Shown here: positions 41,046 through 50,518 of the stretch, one piece after another
How the letters are laid out: every line of letters begins with the position of its first letter
How positions within the stretch are numbered: position 1 is the stretch's first letter
From: Desulfosporosinus sp.
Lineage (GTDB): Bacteria; Bacillota; Desulfitobacteriia; Desulfitobacteriales; Desulfitobacteriaceae
Length of the DNA: 64,000 bases
Assembly: GCA_003513495.1 (NCBI GenBank)
Contig: DOPM01000048.1
Coordinates: 108,435-172,434 of the forward strand
Reading direction: 5' to 3'
Notes under the pieces: generated by a model
Told to the model about the DNA's origin: nothing
The model's database searches: none
The model's input: only the letters and a program-made list of their open reading frames with translations
Made by a program: the position numbers and the translations under genes

Positions 41046-42491
41046 ATGACTTATCCAAGCGTTTATCCAACAGGTGCTACCGTTTATAACCCAGAAAAAT
41101 GTTGGAGCGGTTACACAATTTTTCAAGCTCGAGAATTGGGTGCTTTACTAGTTGACATGAATGGCACAGAGCTTAAACTCTGGAAGGGATTACATGGTTT
41201 TCCCAATAAAATATTCCCTGGTGGTTATGTATTAGGCCATACTGGCTTAAGAAACAATGCGTTTGGGATGCAGGACCAATTTGACCTTGTACAAGTAGAC
41301 TGGGATGGAAACATTGTCTGGAAGTTCGATCAGTATGAATTTATCGAGGACCCAGGCGAAGAGCCTCGCTGGATGGCTAGACAACACCATGATTATCAAC
41401 GTGAAGGTAACCCCGTCGGCTATTATGCTCCTGGCATGGAGCCCAAGGTAGACAGCGGAAATACCTTAATACTCTGCCATAAAAATTTAAAGAACGAGAA
41501 AGTTTCAGATAAGGTGCTCCTAGACGATACCATTATCGAAGTTGACTGGGAGGGAAATGTTATCTGGGAATGGACTTGTAGTGACCATTTTGATGAGTAT
41601 GGATTTGATGAGGCAGCTAAAAACATTTTAGCTAGAAATCCCAATATGCGGGCTGCTGGTGGTGGTATGGGAGACTGGATGCATATTAACTCCATGTCCG
41701 TCCTTGGACCTAACAAGTGGTATGATGCAGGTGATGAACGCTTCCATCCGGACAACATTATTTGGGATGGCAGAGAAACGAATATCAATGCCATCATCTC
41801 TAAGAAAACAGGTAAAGTCGTATGGAAGCTTGGACCCAACTACGACACCAGTGAAGAACTGAAAAAGATGGGTTGGATTATTGGTCAGCATCACACTCAT
41901 ATGATTCCTAAGGGACTACCCGGAGAAGGTAATATCCTGATTTTTGATAATGGTGGTTGGGCCGGTTACGGTATTCCTAACCCAAGTGCACCAACGGGAG
42001 CTAAAAATGCTCTAAGAGATTATTCCCGTGTCCTGGAAATTGATCCGGTCAGCTTAAACGTCGTTTGGCAGTATACACCTAAGGAAGCTGGCCTTGTACA
42101 ACCTGCAGATTCTAATCGTTTCTATAGTCCCTTTATCAGCGGTGCCCAGAGATTACCCAATGGCAATACCCTTATCACTGAGGGTTCTGGCGGACGCATT
42201 ATAGAAGTAACTTCCGACTATGAAATCGTTTGGGAATATGTCTCTCCACACTGGGGTAAACACATGAAAATGAATATGGTCTATCGGGCCTATCGAGTTC
42301 CATATGAGTGGATTCCTCAGCTCGAGAAACCCCTTGAAACTCCAATCGTACCACTCAATGTAAAAACCTTCCGCGTGCCTGGTGCAGCTGCTGCTGGCAC
42401 TAAAGACGTTACAAATGTTCCTGGAGTTCAACCCTATCAAGGCAGTGCAGCTTTATGTATTGCAGATGATTCAGAACCAGAAGCAAAGTAA
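41046..42491 (+). CDS. Arylsulfotransferase-like beta-propeller 2
   Basis: A 481-residue protein of the arylsulfotransferase (ASST) family, again without signal peptide. Repeated propeller strands (GNIVWKFD, GNVIWEWT, GKVVWKLG) are seen. Active-site equivalents are RQHHDY (H114/115), DWMHINSM (H213), R243 and IIGQHHTHMIP (H282-285), but the usual RHQ triad region reads GRETN, so one histidine is replaced. GGAGG precedes the ATG by 9 bases. It is followed by an SLC13 carrier and a Crp/Fnr regulator. Sulfuryl transfer is likely from the family; the acceptor, and even whether it transfers sulfate, is open. Confidence 0.83.
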   Translation: MTYPSVYPTGATVYNPEKCWSGYTIFQARELGALLVDMNGTELKLWKGLHGFPNKIFPGGYVLGHTGLRNNAFGMQDQFDLVQVDWDGNIVWKFDQYEFIEDPGEEPRWMARQHHDYQREGNPVGYYAPGMEPKVDSGNTLILCHKNLKNEKVSDKVLLDDTIIEVDWEGNVIWEWTCSDHFDEYGFDEAAKNILARNPNMRAAGGGMGDWMHINSMSVLGPNKWYDAGDERFHPDNIIWDGRETNINAIISKKTGKVVWKLGPNYDTSEELKKMGWIIGQHHTHMIPKGLPGEGNILIFDNGGWAGYGIPNPSAPTGAKNALRDYSRVLEIDPVSLNVVWQYTPKEAGLVQPADSNRFYSPFISGAQRLPNGNTLITEGSGGRIIEVTSDYEIVWEYVSPHWGKHMKMNMVYRAYRVPYEWIPQLEKPLETPIVPLNVKTFRVPGAAAAGTKDVTNVPGVQPYQGSAALCIADDSEPEAK

Positions 42492-42504
42492 GCGCAACTA
42501 GATA

Positions 42505-42533
42505 GATGGCAGGGGTAGAAGGCCCCTGCCATC
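42505..42533 (+). terminator. Intercistronic hairpin after arylsulfotransferase 2
   Basis: GATGGCAGGGG pairs perfectly with CCCCTGCCATC around a 7-base loop; no T-run, so probably an attenuator or mRNA-stability element before the carrier gene. Confidence 0.6.
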
Positions 42534-42565
42534 AAAGAATAACAAAAAATTGGGGAGGGTTACTT

Positions 42566-43936
42566 ATGAATCTGCTCAAATGGATTATTTCCATTTTAGT
42601 ACCAGTCATAATATTCATGGTGCCAGGATCCGAAACCTTTACACCAGCTGTTAAAGGGTTTCTAGCTCTAACCTTTTGGGGTGTTTTTTGTATGGCTACA
42701 GAAATAATTCCCAGCACCTTAGCCGCATTGATGCTTCCTGTATTTTATATATTGTTCAAAGTTGCCACGCCGGCACAGGCCTTTGCCCCTTGGACATCGA
42801 CGGTTATTTGGATCGCAGTTGGTGGTATTATCATTGCTAATATTTTAATGACCTCTGGTCTAGCTAAACGAATCGCTTATTTCACCATCCTTAAATCCGG
42901 AGGCAGCTTCGCCGGAATACTAATTGGCTTAGCCATAGCCGGAATCGTCATTAATCCCTTTGTCCCTTCTGTCATGGGCAAACTAGCGATTATGGTTCCC
43001 ATCGCCATTGGGGTGTGCCAAGCTTTAAGCTTAGAAGCCAAATCCAAAGGTGCCTCCGCCGTAATGCTGGCAGCTTTTATCGGGATTGCCAGCGGTCGGT
43101 TAGGTTTTTATACAGGTGACGGCGGTATCCCAATGATGATGAAGATTGTCGAAGGAATTACTAAGAACTCTGTTTCCTGGACTGAATATGCTTATCATAA
43201 CCTTCTATTAAGTGTGCTTTTCACTGCCATCAGTATAGGTATTATAATAGTTGCTTTGAAACCCGAGAAGCCAATGGAGAAAAAAGATGTCATTGTTGAA
43301 AAATATAAAGAGCTAGGTGCCATGACCTCGAGTGAGAAAAAAGTAGCTGTACTATTAGGAATTACCATTCTCGGACTTGTTACAGATTCAATCCATAAAA
43401 TTGATCCTGCTTGGATTTTTATGATTATTGCTTTAATTACCTTCCTTCCAGGAATAAACTTAATGAATGATGAACGCCTTGGAAAATTAAACTACAAAAT
43501 ATTGTTCTTTATTTCTGGGTGTATGGCCATTGGGACGGTTGCCGGTGCCTCTGGGGCGGGGAAATGGATGGCCAATCTCCTCTTTCCACTTTTATCTGGA
43601 GCCTCTCCCTTACAAACATCCTTAACAGTTTGGTTCTTTGGTGTCTTCTTAAACTTCTGCTTAACCCCATTAGCTGCAATGGCCAGCTTTACCGGTCCAC
43701 TTACAGAAATAAGTATCCAAGCGGGAATCAATCCCCTGCCGATCATCTATTCCTTCCTACAAGGATTAGACCAGTATCTACTGCCCTATGAATTTGCAGG
43801 ACTTTTGTTCGTTTATTCTTATGGATATATCTCCATGAAGAGCTTAGTTAAGGTCATCGGACCTAGAATGATCTTAAGCGGACTATTTATCGCTGCAATA
43901 GCTTATCCTTACTGGAAGATCATTGGATTATTCTAA
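42566..43936 (+). CDS. SLC13/DASS family anion permease 2
   Basis: A 456-residue carrier with about 11-12 helices: GVFCMATEIIPSTLAALMLP, WIAVGGIIIANILMTSGLAK and FCLTPLAAMASFTGPLTE are typical regions of the family. I start at the ATG at 42566, with GGGAGG about 8 bases ahead; the longer frame would start inside the upstream hairpin. It is only distantly similar to carrier 1, but the pairing with an arylsulfotransferase-like gene is repeated. Substrate unknown; sulfate, sulfonates or dicarboxylates are the family range. Confidence 0.87.
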   Translation: MNLLKWIISILVPVIIFMVPGSETFTPAVKGFLALTFWGVFCMATEIIPSTLAALMLPVFYILFKVATPAQAFAPWTSTVIWIAVGGIIIANILMTSGLAKRIAYFTILKSGGSFAGILIGLAIAGIVINPFVPSVMGKLAIMVPIAIGVCQALSLEAKSKGASAVMLAAFIGIASGRLGFYTGDGGIPMMMKIVEGITKNSVSWTEYAYHNLLLSVLFTAISIGIIIVALKPEKPMEKKDVIVEKYKELGAMTSSEKKVAVLLGITILGLVTDSIHKIDPAWIFMIIALITFLPGINLMNDERLGKLNYKILFFISGCMAIGTVAGASGAGKWMANLLFPLLSGASPLQTSLTVWFFGVFLNFCLTPLAAMASFTGPLTEISIQAGINPLPIIYSFLQGLDQYLLPYEFAGLLFVYSYGYISMKSLVKVIGPRMILSGLFIAAIAYPYWKIIGLF

Positions 43937-43993
43937 GTCCTAGAGCCTATTATAAATTTATGTTATAATGCACAATAGTTTATTAAGAAATCA

Positions 43994-44042
43994 ATCGAGC
44001 GATAAAGGATACCCTACGGGTTCCTTTATTGCCCGATTTTTT
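43994..44042 (+). terminator. Rho-independent terminator of the carrier 2 operon
   Basis: GATAAAGGA pairs with TCCTTTATT-type bases within a longer imperfect stem, with a final TTTTTT. Confidence 0.8.
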
Positions 44043-44062
44043 CGCATAGGGGGACAATGGCA

Positions 44063-44749
44063 ATGGAAGACTTATATAACGACGCACTAGACTCGCCATG
44101 GATTCATCCCAATGCTCCCGACTGGGGAGAATTAATAAAATTTGCAGAAAAAAGAGTGGTTAAGAAAAATACCATTTTAGTAGATATGGGGGATGTAGTA
44201 GATACTTTATATTATTTACACAAGGGGCAGGTTAAATTAAGTTTTACAACCAGAAGTGGAATGGAAAAGACTGTTTGGTATACTAATTCTCCCGGTGTTT
44301 TTGGGGAAACTCCCTTCTTTCATAATCAACCCTGTAAGTTCATTATATCTGCAAGTAAGGATTGTGAATTTTACAGCTTTAAAAAAGAAGTTTTACTAGG
44401 GGAGTTAGCCAATCATCCTGAAATCATGAAATTCATCTTGGAATTATTAGCGCAAAAGGTGAGAGTGATATCTACACAGTTAGAAGATTTAACCTTTAAA
44501 GAACCCGTCGTTCGTGTTGCAAACCTACTATATATGGTTGTATGTCAAAACGGCAAACAGATTGATAAAAATAGCTATAGTGTTGATATTCGTCTTACTC
44601 ATCAGGAAATTGCTAATATCACCGGTCTACACCGTGTGACCGCTTCAAATGCTATAAAAAAGTTATATGACGATGGTCTGATTACCAAAAGCCGCTCAAG
44701 CATTGTTATTCCTAATATTAAATTGCTCAAAGATTTAATTAGCAGCTAA
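44063..44749 (+). CDS. Crp/Fnr-family regulator (CprK-like)
   Basis: A 228-residue regulator: N-terminal cyclic-nucleotide-type beta-barrel (VDTLYYLHKGQVKLSFTT, GVFGETPFF), long dimer helix, and a Crp winged helix (LTHQEIANITGLHRVTASNA). No N-terminal Fnr-type cysteine cluster is seen; two cysteines lie in the barrel. The overall plan resembles CprK of Desulfitobacterium, which senses halophenolic acids. That fits with aromatic-anion genes next to it, but ligand is inference. ATG at 44063 has GGGGGA 8 bases ahead. Confidence 0.85.
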   Translation: MEDLYNDALDSPWIHPNAPDWGELIKFAEKRVVKKNTILVDMGDVVDTLYYLHKGQVKLSFTTRSGMEKTVWYTNSPGVFGETPFFHNQPCKFIISASKDCEFYSFKKEVLLGELANHPEIMKFILELLAQKVRVISTQLEDLTFKEPVVRVANLLYMVVCQNGKQIDKNSYSVDIRLTHQEIANITGLHRVTASNAIKKLYDDGLITKSRSSIVIPNIKLLKDLISS

Positions 44750-44751
44750 AG

Positions 44752-44786
44752 CGATTCCAGCCAAATTGGCTGGAATCGTCCTTTTT
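44752..44786 (+). terminator. Rho-independent terminator of the Crp/Fnr gene
   Basis: CGATTCCAGCCA pairs with TGGCTGGAATCG around 3 bases, then CCTTTTT. Confidence 0.9.
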
Positions 44787-44824
44787 AAACCTAAAAGGAA
44801 AGGGAAAACCGCTGCCGATAATTG

Positions 44825-44870
44825 TCAGAATCGTTTCCCATTGTGTGGGGGTCAGACCCCCACACAATTC
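44825..44870 (+). repeat. GTGTGGGGGTC palindrome, copy 11
   Basis: Flank TCAGAATCGTTTCCC and the full palindrome. It encodes the C-terminal NCVGV and stop codon of the PAS-phosphatase gene. Confidence 0.9.
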
Positions 44871-47800
44871 CCCACATTCTTCTTCATGAGTAGCACTTCG
44901 TTTCCCTTAGCGTTATAGATTACTTTGTCACAGATTAGTCTCATCAAGAGAATACCGCGTCCACCTTCGGCTTCTGAAAGCTCGTCGAACTCCTCTTCAA
45001 TCCTTCCTTTATCCGGTTGAATCTTCAGTACCTCAGTATTAAAACCTGGGCCATCGTCTTTTACCCTTATTATGAGCCTATCACCCATTCGCTTTAATTT
45101 GACGCATACTCGTCCACCTGCCTGTAAACCATTATTCAAAGCTTCGTTGATGGCAACCTCCAAAGTCGACGCCTGGCTTGGAGCGACCTGTTCTAGAAAT
45201 TCGCTAATCTTTACTTGTACACCCTGAAGGTCTTGATTATTTTTTATTTCAAACAACTTCTTATTCATGTTTTCCTCAAGAATTTCTATACTAATAACGG
45301 AAAAATCATCGTTTCTTTCCGAAGATTTAGCTAGCTTTTCAAGCCAATTCTTGTATTCCGTAAAACTATCTTGTTTACTTATTCCCAACAATTCTATGAG
45401 ATCAGAAGCACCATCGCTCATCAAACAAAATATGTCCCCAGGCCTGAGTGGTATTAGTTTTGTTTCAATTTCCGGATCATCTATAATCCCCAGATAACAA
45501 CCAGATATAGGGACTAAGGAACACTCCTGAGTATTCGCAGCCAAAAATAGGGTTATTCCCGCGCTGATAAGTTTAAGAACCCCTGCTTGTAAGTCAAACT
45601 CAAAATACAATAGGGCTAAAAAAGAATCTTCATATAAGTAATGTATGATTCTCTGATTGATAATCCGAAGGGTATCCTCTTCAACCGTTTCCCCAGTTAA
45701 AAGTACGTTATCTAACATCATTTTAAAGGTTGCCGTTTGTAAAGCAGTCGCAACACCATGTCCACTGACATCCATAATGTAGCCACATAATTTTTTATCA
45801 TCTTCAAACCACTGATAGTTAAAAAAATCTCCACTAACTGTCCTATAGGGCTCAAAGATGGTTTCAACACGTACTTGAGCTCCAACAAAAGGGTGAGGTA
45901 GGGAATCCCGTTGAACCCGCTCAGCCAATAAAAGCTCCATTTGGGTTTGTCGTTCTCTCTCCCGGAGCTGCTCTTCCATTATCTTTCGATCAGTAATATC
46001 AACGATACTGGTAGCTTTAAGAGTACTCTCGATAGCCCCATCTCTTATTGGATAGCTTTGCAACCAGAGCCACCGTATTTCTCCATCCTGTCGTATAATT
46101 CTAAACTCCTCGTTCGTCGCTTGAAATATGTTATGAAAACTGTGAAAAATGGAAGCCTTCATCCTCCCACGGTCAGCTGGATGGATCAACTCCACAAGAG
46201 AATCTTGATTATCTAGAAGACTTTGACAAGACATTCCACTGATTCTTTCATAGGCTGGACTAACATAGATAATTTTCTCTCTGTCAGAAATAAGAAAAAT
46301 CTCGTTGATGGTTTTGGCAATCTGCCTGAACTTCTCTTCGCTGGCTCGAAGTTTTGCATTTAACTGTTTACTTTCGGTGATATCCATCATAACAGCTAGG
46401 GTAGCTTGTTCCCCTTCAAAGGTTATATCAGTACCCTTTAAAAGAACATGACAAATTTCACCGGATTTTTGAATCAGTTCTATTTCATAAGGCAGACCAT
46501 CTTTCCCCTTAGCCCTATTTTTGAGCGCTAAGTCAACTTTCCTCAATGAACTTTCAGTCATAAAATCCTTCATATGATGGCCGATACATTCTTCTTCCTT
46601 ATAACCCAATACTTTATTGCCAGCATTATTCACAAATTGAATTATCCCTTTTCTATGAATAACCACAATTTGGGGAGCATTATTTACGATGGCAGCATAA
46701 GTATCTTTACTTTCCCTAAGCTCTGCCTCCATTTTGATCAAATTAGTGATATCTTCAAAGCATTCCACTTTTTCGCTGACTCGACCATGATCATCTTTTA
46801 CCACCGCTATACTCTTCAATACATACCTAATTTGGCCATCTTTTGTTAACATAGTACTCATTTGATTAATTAGCGGCGAGTCGTAAGCCTTGCGACACAT
46901 CTCGCATCCCTCAATACCTACTCCATGTAACACCCATGAGCATTCTTTGCCTAGGACTTCAGCAGCAGTATATCCGGATATTTCTTCAGCTATTTTATTC
47001 CATCGAGTAATTCTCCTGTCTTTATCGACTGAAACGACAGCACTCGGAACAGTTCTAAAGAGCTGCTCGGCATATTCGGCCTGTTTCCTAAGTTGTTTTT
47101 CAAGCCTTTTTCTCTCCGTAATATCTCTGGCAATTCCTATTAACCCGGCAATGTTTCCCTGTTCATCCCAAAATGGGGTTTTTACTGTTTCAGTCTCAAG
47201 TACAGTACCATCTGTTAAAAAAATTTTTTCTTCATTCTTCAAGGTCTTACGGACCAAAAGAACCTCTCGGTCCCTTCGACGATAAAATTCCGCCAGTTCA
47301 AGATCCTTTATAAGGTCTAGGTCTGTCTTACCTTTAACCTCATCCGTATTTAAACCGAGAACTTTTTCCGACATAGCTTTGTTACATCCTAAAAACCTAC
47401 TGTTTAGATCTTTAAAAAAAATAAAATCAGGAATGGTATCAAGCATTGTTTTGAGAAATCTCTTTTGGTTATTCAGCTCAATCTCGAGCTGCTTATGTAC
47501 TGTAATATTATTGGCAACTCCTAAAGTTCCTGCAACCTCGCCATCATCCTCAAAGAACAGGGTTACAAAGGATTCTAACCACCTGCCACCCACTTTATCC
47601 GAGTGCAGAGGGCTCATTAATTTCTTTTTCGAAGTGATTAAGGCCTCCTCGCTTTTTTTATGTTGCAAGGCTATTTCATAAGGGAAAATATCAAAATCAG
47701 TTTTACCCATAATATCTGTATTCTTAATGTTGTAAAACTCTTCAAAAGCATGATTAACTACAATATATTTACCTTCTCGATCTTTCATCCAAGCGAGAAA

Positions 47801-48094
47801 TGGCACACCATCAAGCACTAATTTTGTATTCTTTAATGTATTTGCAGCCTCTTCTTGCTTCCTACTCTCTGTAATGTCACTCGTCATTGTCTCAACAAGA
47901 ACATCATTAACATTAAGGCCTACTATTTCTTCATGGGTATACTCCAATTTCTCTAGGGCAGCTTTATTTGCCTTGATGATTCCCCCCTTAATATCTACAA
48001 TATAAAGGCAATCCTCTATTTGATTAAACAATAACTCAAAAGAGTCTCTGTATTGATGATCAGCGACCTCGTGATGATGTTTTTTATTACTCAA
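44852..48094 (-). CDS. Multi-PAS sensor with SpoIIE-type phosphatase and HATPase domains
   Basis: A 1080-residue cytoplasmic sensor. About six PAS/PAC domains occupy residues 15-700 (such as DGVPFLAWMKDREGKYIVVN, MLDTIPDFIFFKDLNSRF, SAVVSVDKDRRITRWN, KTINEIFLISDREKIIYVSP); one has a cysteine pair CEMC and an earlier Cys. A PP2C/SpoIIE phosphatase (VSGDFFNYQW, MDVSGHGVATALQT) follows at about 725-930, then an anti-sigma HATPase (EVAINEALNNGL, VKDDGPGF). It probably dephosphorylates the STAS protein encoded upstream, in a partner-switching circuit. TTG start with AGGAGG at 8 bases. The terminal GV and stop come from palindrome copy 11. Confidence 0.9.
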   Translation of the reverse strand: MSNKKHHHEVADHQYRDSFELLFNQIEDCLYIVDIKGGIIKANKAALEKLEYTHEEIVGLNVNDVLVETMTSDITESRKQEEAANTLKNTKLVLDGVPFLAWMKDREGKYIVVNHAFEEFYNIKNTDIMGKTDFDIFPYEIALQHKKSEEALITSKKKLMSPLHSDKVGGRWLESFVTLFFEDDGEVAGTLGVANNITVHKQLEIELNNQKRFLKTMLDTIPDFIFFKDLNSRFLGCNKAMSEKVLGLNTDEVKGKTDLDLIKDLELAEFYRRRDREVLLVRKTLKNEEKIFLTDGTVLETETVKTPFWDEQGNIAGLIGIARDITERKRLEKQLRKQAEYAEQLFRTVPSAVVSVDKDRRITRWNKIAEEISGYTAAEVLGKECSWVLHGVGIEGCEMCRKAYDSPLINQMSTMLTKDGQIRYVLKSIAVVKDDHGRVSEKVECFEDITNLIKMEAELRESKDTYAAIVNNAPQIVVIHRKGIIQFVNNAGNKVLGYKEEECIGHHMKDFMTESSLRKVDLALKNRAKGKDGLPYEIELIQKSGEICHVLLKGTDITFEGEQATLAVMMDITESKQLNAKLRASEEKFRQIAKTINEIFLISDREKIIYVSPAYERISGMSCQSLLDNQDSLVELIHPADRGRMKASIFHSFHNIFQATNEEFRIIRQDGEIRWLWLQSYPIRDGAIESTLKATSIVDITDRKIMEEQLRERERQTQMELLLAERVQRDSLPHPFVGAQVRVETIFEPYRTVSGDFFNYQWFEDDKKLCGYIMDVSGHGVATALQTATFKMMLDNVLLTGETVEEDTLRIINQRIIHYLYEDSFLALLYFEFDLQAGVLKLISAGITLFLAANTQECSLVPISGCYLGIIDDPEIETKLIPLRPGDIFCLMSDGASDLIELLGISKQDSFTEYKNWLEKLAKSSERNDDFSVISIEILEENMNKKLFEIKNNQDLQGVQVKISEFLEQVAPSQASTLEVAINEALNNGLQAGGRVCVKLKRMGDRLIIRVKDDGPGFNTEVLKIQPDKGRIEEEFDELSEAEGGRGILLMRLICDKVIYNAKGNEVLLMKKNVGNCVGV

Positions 48095-48169
48095 TTTGCT
48101 AACCTCCTGCCATCCCTCGTTGATGTACTTATATTCTTTAGTTGATAAATGCCTGTTTTAATAAAATTC

Positions 48170-48211
48170 GGCTCTAGGCCAACAGATCATTCAATCTCTT
48201 AACCTAGAGCC
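48170..48211 (-). terminator. Terminator after the STAS gene
   Basis: GGCTCTAGG pairs with CCTAGAGCC around a 24-base loop, followed by GAATTTTATT on the minus strand. Confidence 0.6.
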
Positions 48212-48285
48212 TTTACGACATTATTAGGGTATTCAAATAGCGTTTCTCCATAAAATATCGTTTACATCCTAGTGAAGAACATAAG

Positions 48286-48549
48286 TTATTCAATTATAAA
48301 TACTTTATCAAGCCTAGTGCGTTTAATCAGATCGAAAGGGAGTCCTTGAGCACCTACCAACACAAGTCTGCCGTTTTTTTCTTTAGTGCGTTTATTAATC
48401 GTCACTAACGTTCCCAGTCCTGAACTATCGATATAAGTAAGACCTGAGAGGTCAATCTTAACATCTATAATTCCTTGGTCAATGATCTCTAAGAGATCAT
48501 CCCTTAGTAAGGAGGCATCGTGAACGTATAGTTTGTCCATTAAAAACAC
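48286..48549 (-). CDS. STAS-domain anti-sigma-factor antagonist
   Basis: An 87-residue STAS protein from GTG 48549; the phosphorylatable serine is in LTYIDSSGLGTLVTI. As written it lacks the first beta strand. The same frame continues upstream without a stop to the end of the chemoreceptor gene, reading VIKHSIKVSGNHASV, exactly the missing strand, and AGGAGAG (48597-48603) lies just ahead of ATT 48594 and ATC 48588, but no ATG/GTG/TTG is there. So the true start may be a rare ATT or ATC, giving about 101-103 residues. It likely partners the PAS-phosphatase and the chemoreceptor. Confidence 0.85.
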   Translation of the reverse strand: MFLMDKLYVHDASLLRDDLLEIIDQGIIDVKIDLSGLTYIDSSGLGTLVTINKRTKEKNGRLVLVGAQGLPFDLIKRTRLDKVFIIE

Positions 48550-48603
48550 ACTTGCATGATTTCCACTGACCTTAATCGAATGTTTGATAACAATCTCTCT
48601 CCT

Positions 48604-50301
48604 TTACTCTTCAACTTTAAACTTAGTAATTAGATTGTGCAGGTTTTGTGCCATTGCACTGGTCTGCTGGGAACTTGCCGCTAAAGTTTCGATAGTTGCT
48701 GTGATTTCCTCAATTGCTGAGGAAACCTCTTGAGCATCTCGGCTTGTCCCTTCTATATCCTCTGCAACAACCTCGATGAGTTGAACAATTTTATCTGAGG
48801 AGGCAACCTCATCGTTGGTTACCTTGGCAATCCCATCTATATCACTGACGGTTTCCGCAACAGCAGCTAAAATGTTTTCAAGGGATTTCCCTGCCTTACC
48901 GACCTCTTCCACCCCAACTTCAACTTCAGTTAGACTGTGTTTCATTGCTACTACCGCACTATCTGTATTTTCCGTAATCTTAGAAATAAGCTCCGAAATA
49001 TTACTGGCCTCAGTATTCGATTGTTCAGCGAGCTTTCGAACTTCCTCCGCTACAACCGCAAAGCCTCTGCCTGATTCACCAGCCCGGGCGGCCTCAATAG
49101 CTGCATTAAGAGCTAATAGATTGGTTTGTTCGGCGATACCAGTAATGGTTTCATTAATCATCCCAATTTTTTGAGAGTATTCATTCAGAAGAAGAATAAC
49201 CTTTTCTGCTTCTCTTGTCTTATTATGAATAGTATTCATGCTTTGCATAGCAATATTTACAGTAGCCATTCCCTCCTTAGCAGCACTTATTGAAGTATCT
49301 GATTTAACACTGGCGGAGGTAGCCTTATCCTTTGCAATTTGAATAAGCGCCGAAAGTTCGACCAGAACTTGTGACGTTTCCGTGCTTGAATTGGAGGCCT
49401 CCTCCATGGACTTTGCAACCATCTGGGTTCTATCAGAGATGGTCGTTGTGGTCGCCGATACTTCAGTCGAAGAAGCCGACATTTCCTCAGAGGCTGCAGC
49501 CAGTTCAATCGAACTGTTTCGCACAGACTTGACAATTTCCAGCTGGGAGGAAATCATAGTATTAAAGGACTCGCTCAACTGCCCGATTTCATCCTTAGTT
49601 TTGACCTCTGCTTTTACCATTAAATTTCCTTCACTCGCCTTAGCCATTAACCCCTGCAACACCTTAATCGGGTTCGTAATTCTCCGGGCAGCAATCAACC
49701 CAATTAAGATTCCCAAAATAGTTACTAGAATGGAAGAGGATATGGCAACTAGTTTTGCTTGTTTTGTTACATTATAAGTATCCTCCATAGCAACATTAAT
49801 CACATTCTTACGATAAGTTTTTGCTTCTTCAAGCTTGGCATTCATTTGGTTTCCTAGAGGTGCCAATACTTTAACCGCATACTCCATTGCTCCTTCAATG
49901 TTGCCTGCCTGCACCATAGGAATAAGTTTCTCCTCAGCACCTTTGGAGTATTGATCATTAAGTTCTTTGATTTCCACGGACAAAACACGTGCTTCCTCCG
50001 TACGAGCCTCCTTAATAAGCTCGTCTTCAAGCTTGGCATTCAAGCCTGCTAGCCGCCTATATTCTGCGAGATACTGTTCTTGACCATAGAGTAAATATGC
50101 CCTCAGATTAGAGGATTGGCCCAGGGCATAATATGCAATATCATTATTCTTTTCTAGACGTAATACCTCATACTCTTTGAGATTCTCGACAGACACTTGA
50201 GCTTTATTACTACCATAAATGGTATATGTAAATCCCCCGATCGCTGCCAAAACGACTAACATAAAATAAAATAACATTTTCTTGGCTAAAGTCATATTCA
50301 T
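48604..50301 (-). CDS. Methyl-accepting chemotaxis protein
   Basis: A 565-residue chemoreceptor: N-terminal transmembrane helix, a four-helix-bundle sensor (about residues 30-185), second helix (about 187-207), HAMP (RRITNPIKVLQGLMAKASEG), and a signalling domain with the conserved tip GIAEQTNLLALNAAIEAARAGE. It binds no recognisable ligand type. Its stop is immediately followed by the ribosome site of the STAS gene, so the two are co-translated, an unusual pairing of chemosensing and partner switching. Confidence 0.92.
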   Translation of the reverse strand: MNMTLAKKMLFYFMLVVLAAIGGFTYTIYGSNKAQVSVENLKEYEVLRLEKNNDIAYYALGQSSNLRAYLLYGQEQYLAEYRRLAGLNAKLEDELIKEARTEEARVLSVEIKELNDQYSKGAEEKLIPMVQAGNIEGAMEYAVKVLAPLGNQMNAKLEEAKTYRKNVINVAMEDTYNVTKQAKLVAISSSILVTILGILIGLIAARRITNPIKVLQGLMAKASEGNLMVKAEVKTKDEIGQLSESFNTMISSQLEIVKSVRNSSIELAAASEEMSASSTEVSATTTTISDRTQMVAKSMEEASNSSTETSQVLVELSALIQIAKDKATSASVKSDTSISAAKEGMATVNIAMQSMNTIHNKTREAEKVILLLNEYSQKIGMINETITGIAEQTNLLALNAAIEAARAGESGRGFAVVAEEVRKLAEQSNTEASNISELISKITENTDSAVVAMKHSLTEVEVGVEEVGKAGKSLENILAAVAETVSDIDGIAKVTNDEVASSDKIVQLIEVVAEDIEGTSRDAQEVSSAIEEITATIETLAASSQQTSAMAQNLHNLITKFKVEE

Positions 50302-50518
50302 TCATTCCTTGATTCTAATAGGTAGAATCAAGATCCCTCCCTTATAGCTGATTTAGTCACAAAGATGATATTACAGAAATTCTGTATATATTCGTAAATT
50401 CCTGCCAAATTTCTGTAACACTGGACAAAAATAATCATTTTTATCCATAAATACTAACTGTTTATATTTTTCTGAAAAATTAGTCGAATTTCCATAACCA
50501 GAAACAAGGGTAAACAAT

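Noticed and set aside
44063..44749. The Crp/Fnr protein as an oxygen-sensing Fnr
   Set aside because: No N-terminal cysteine cluster for a 4Fe-4S centre.
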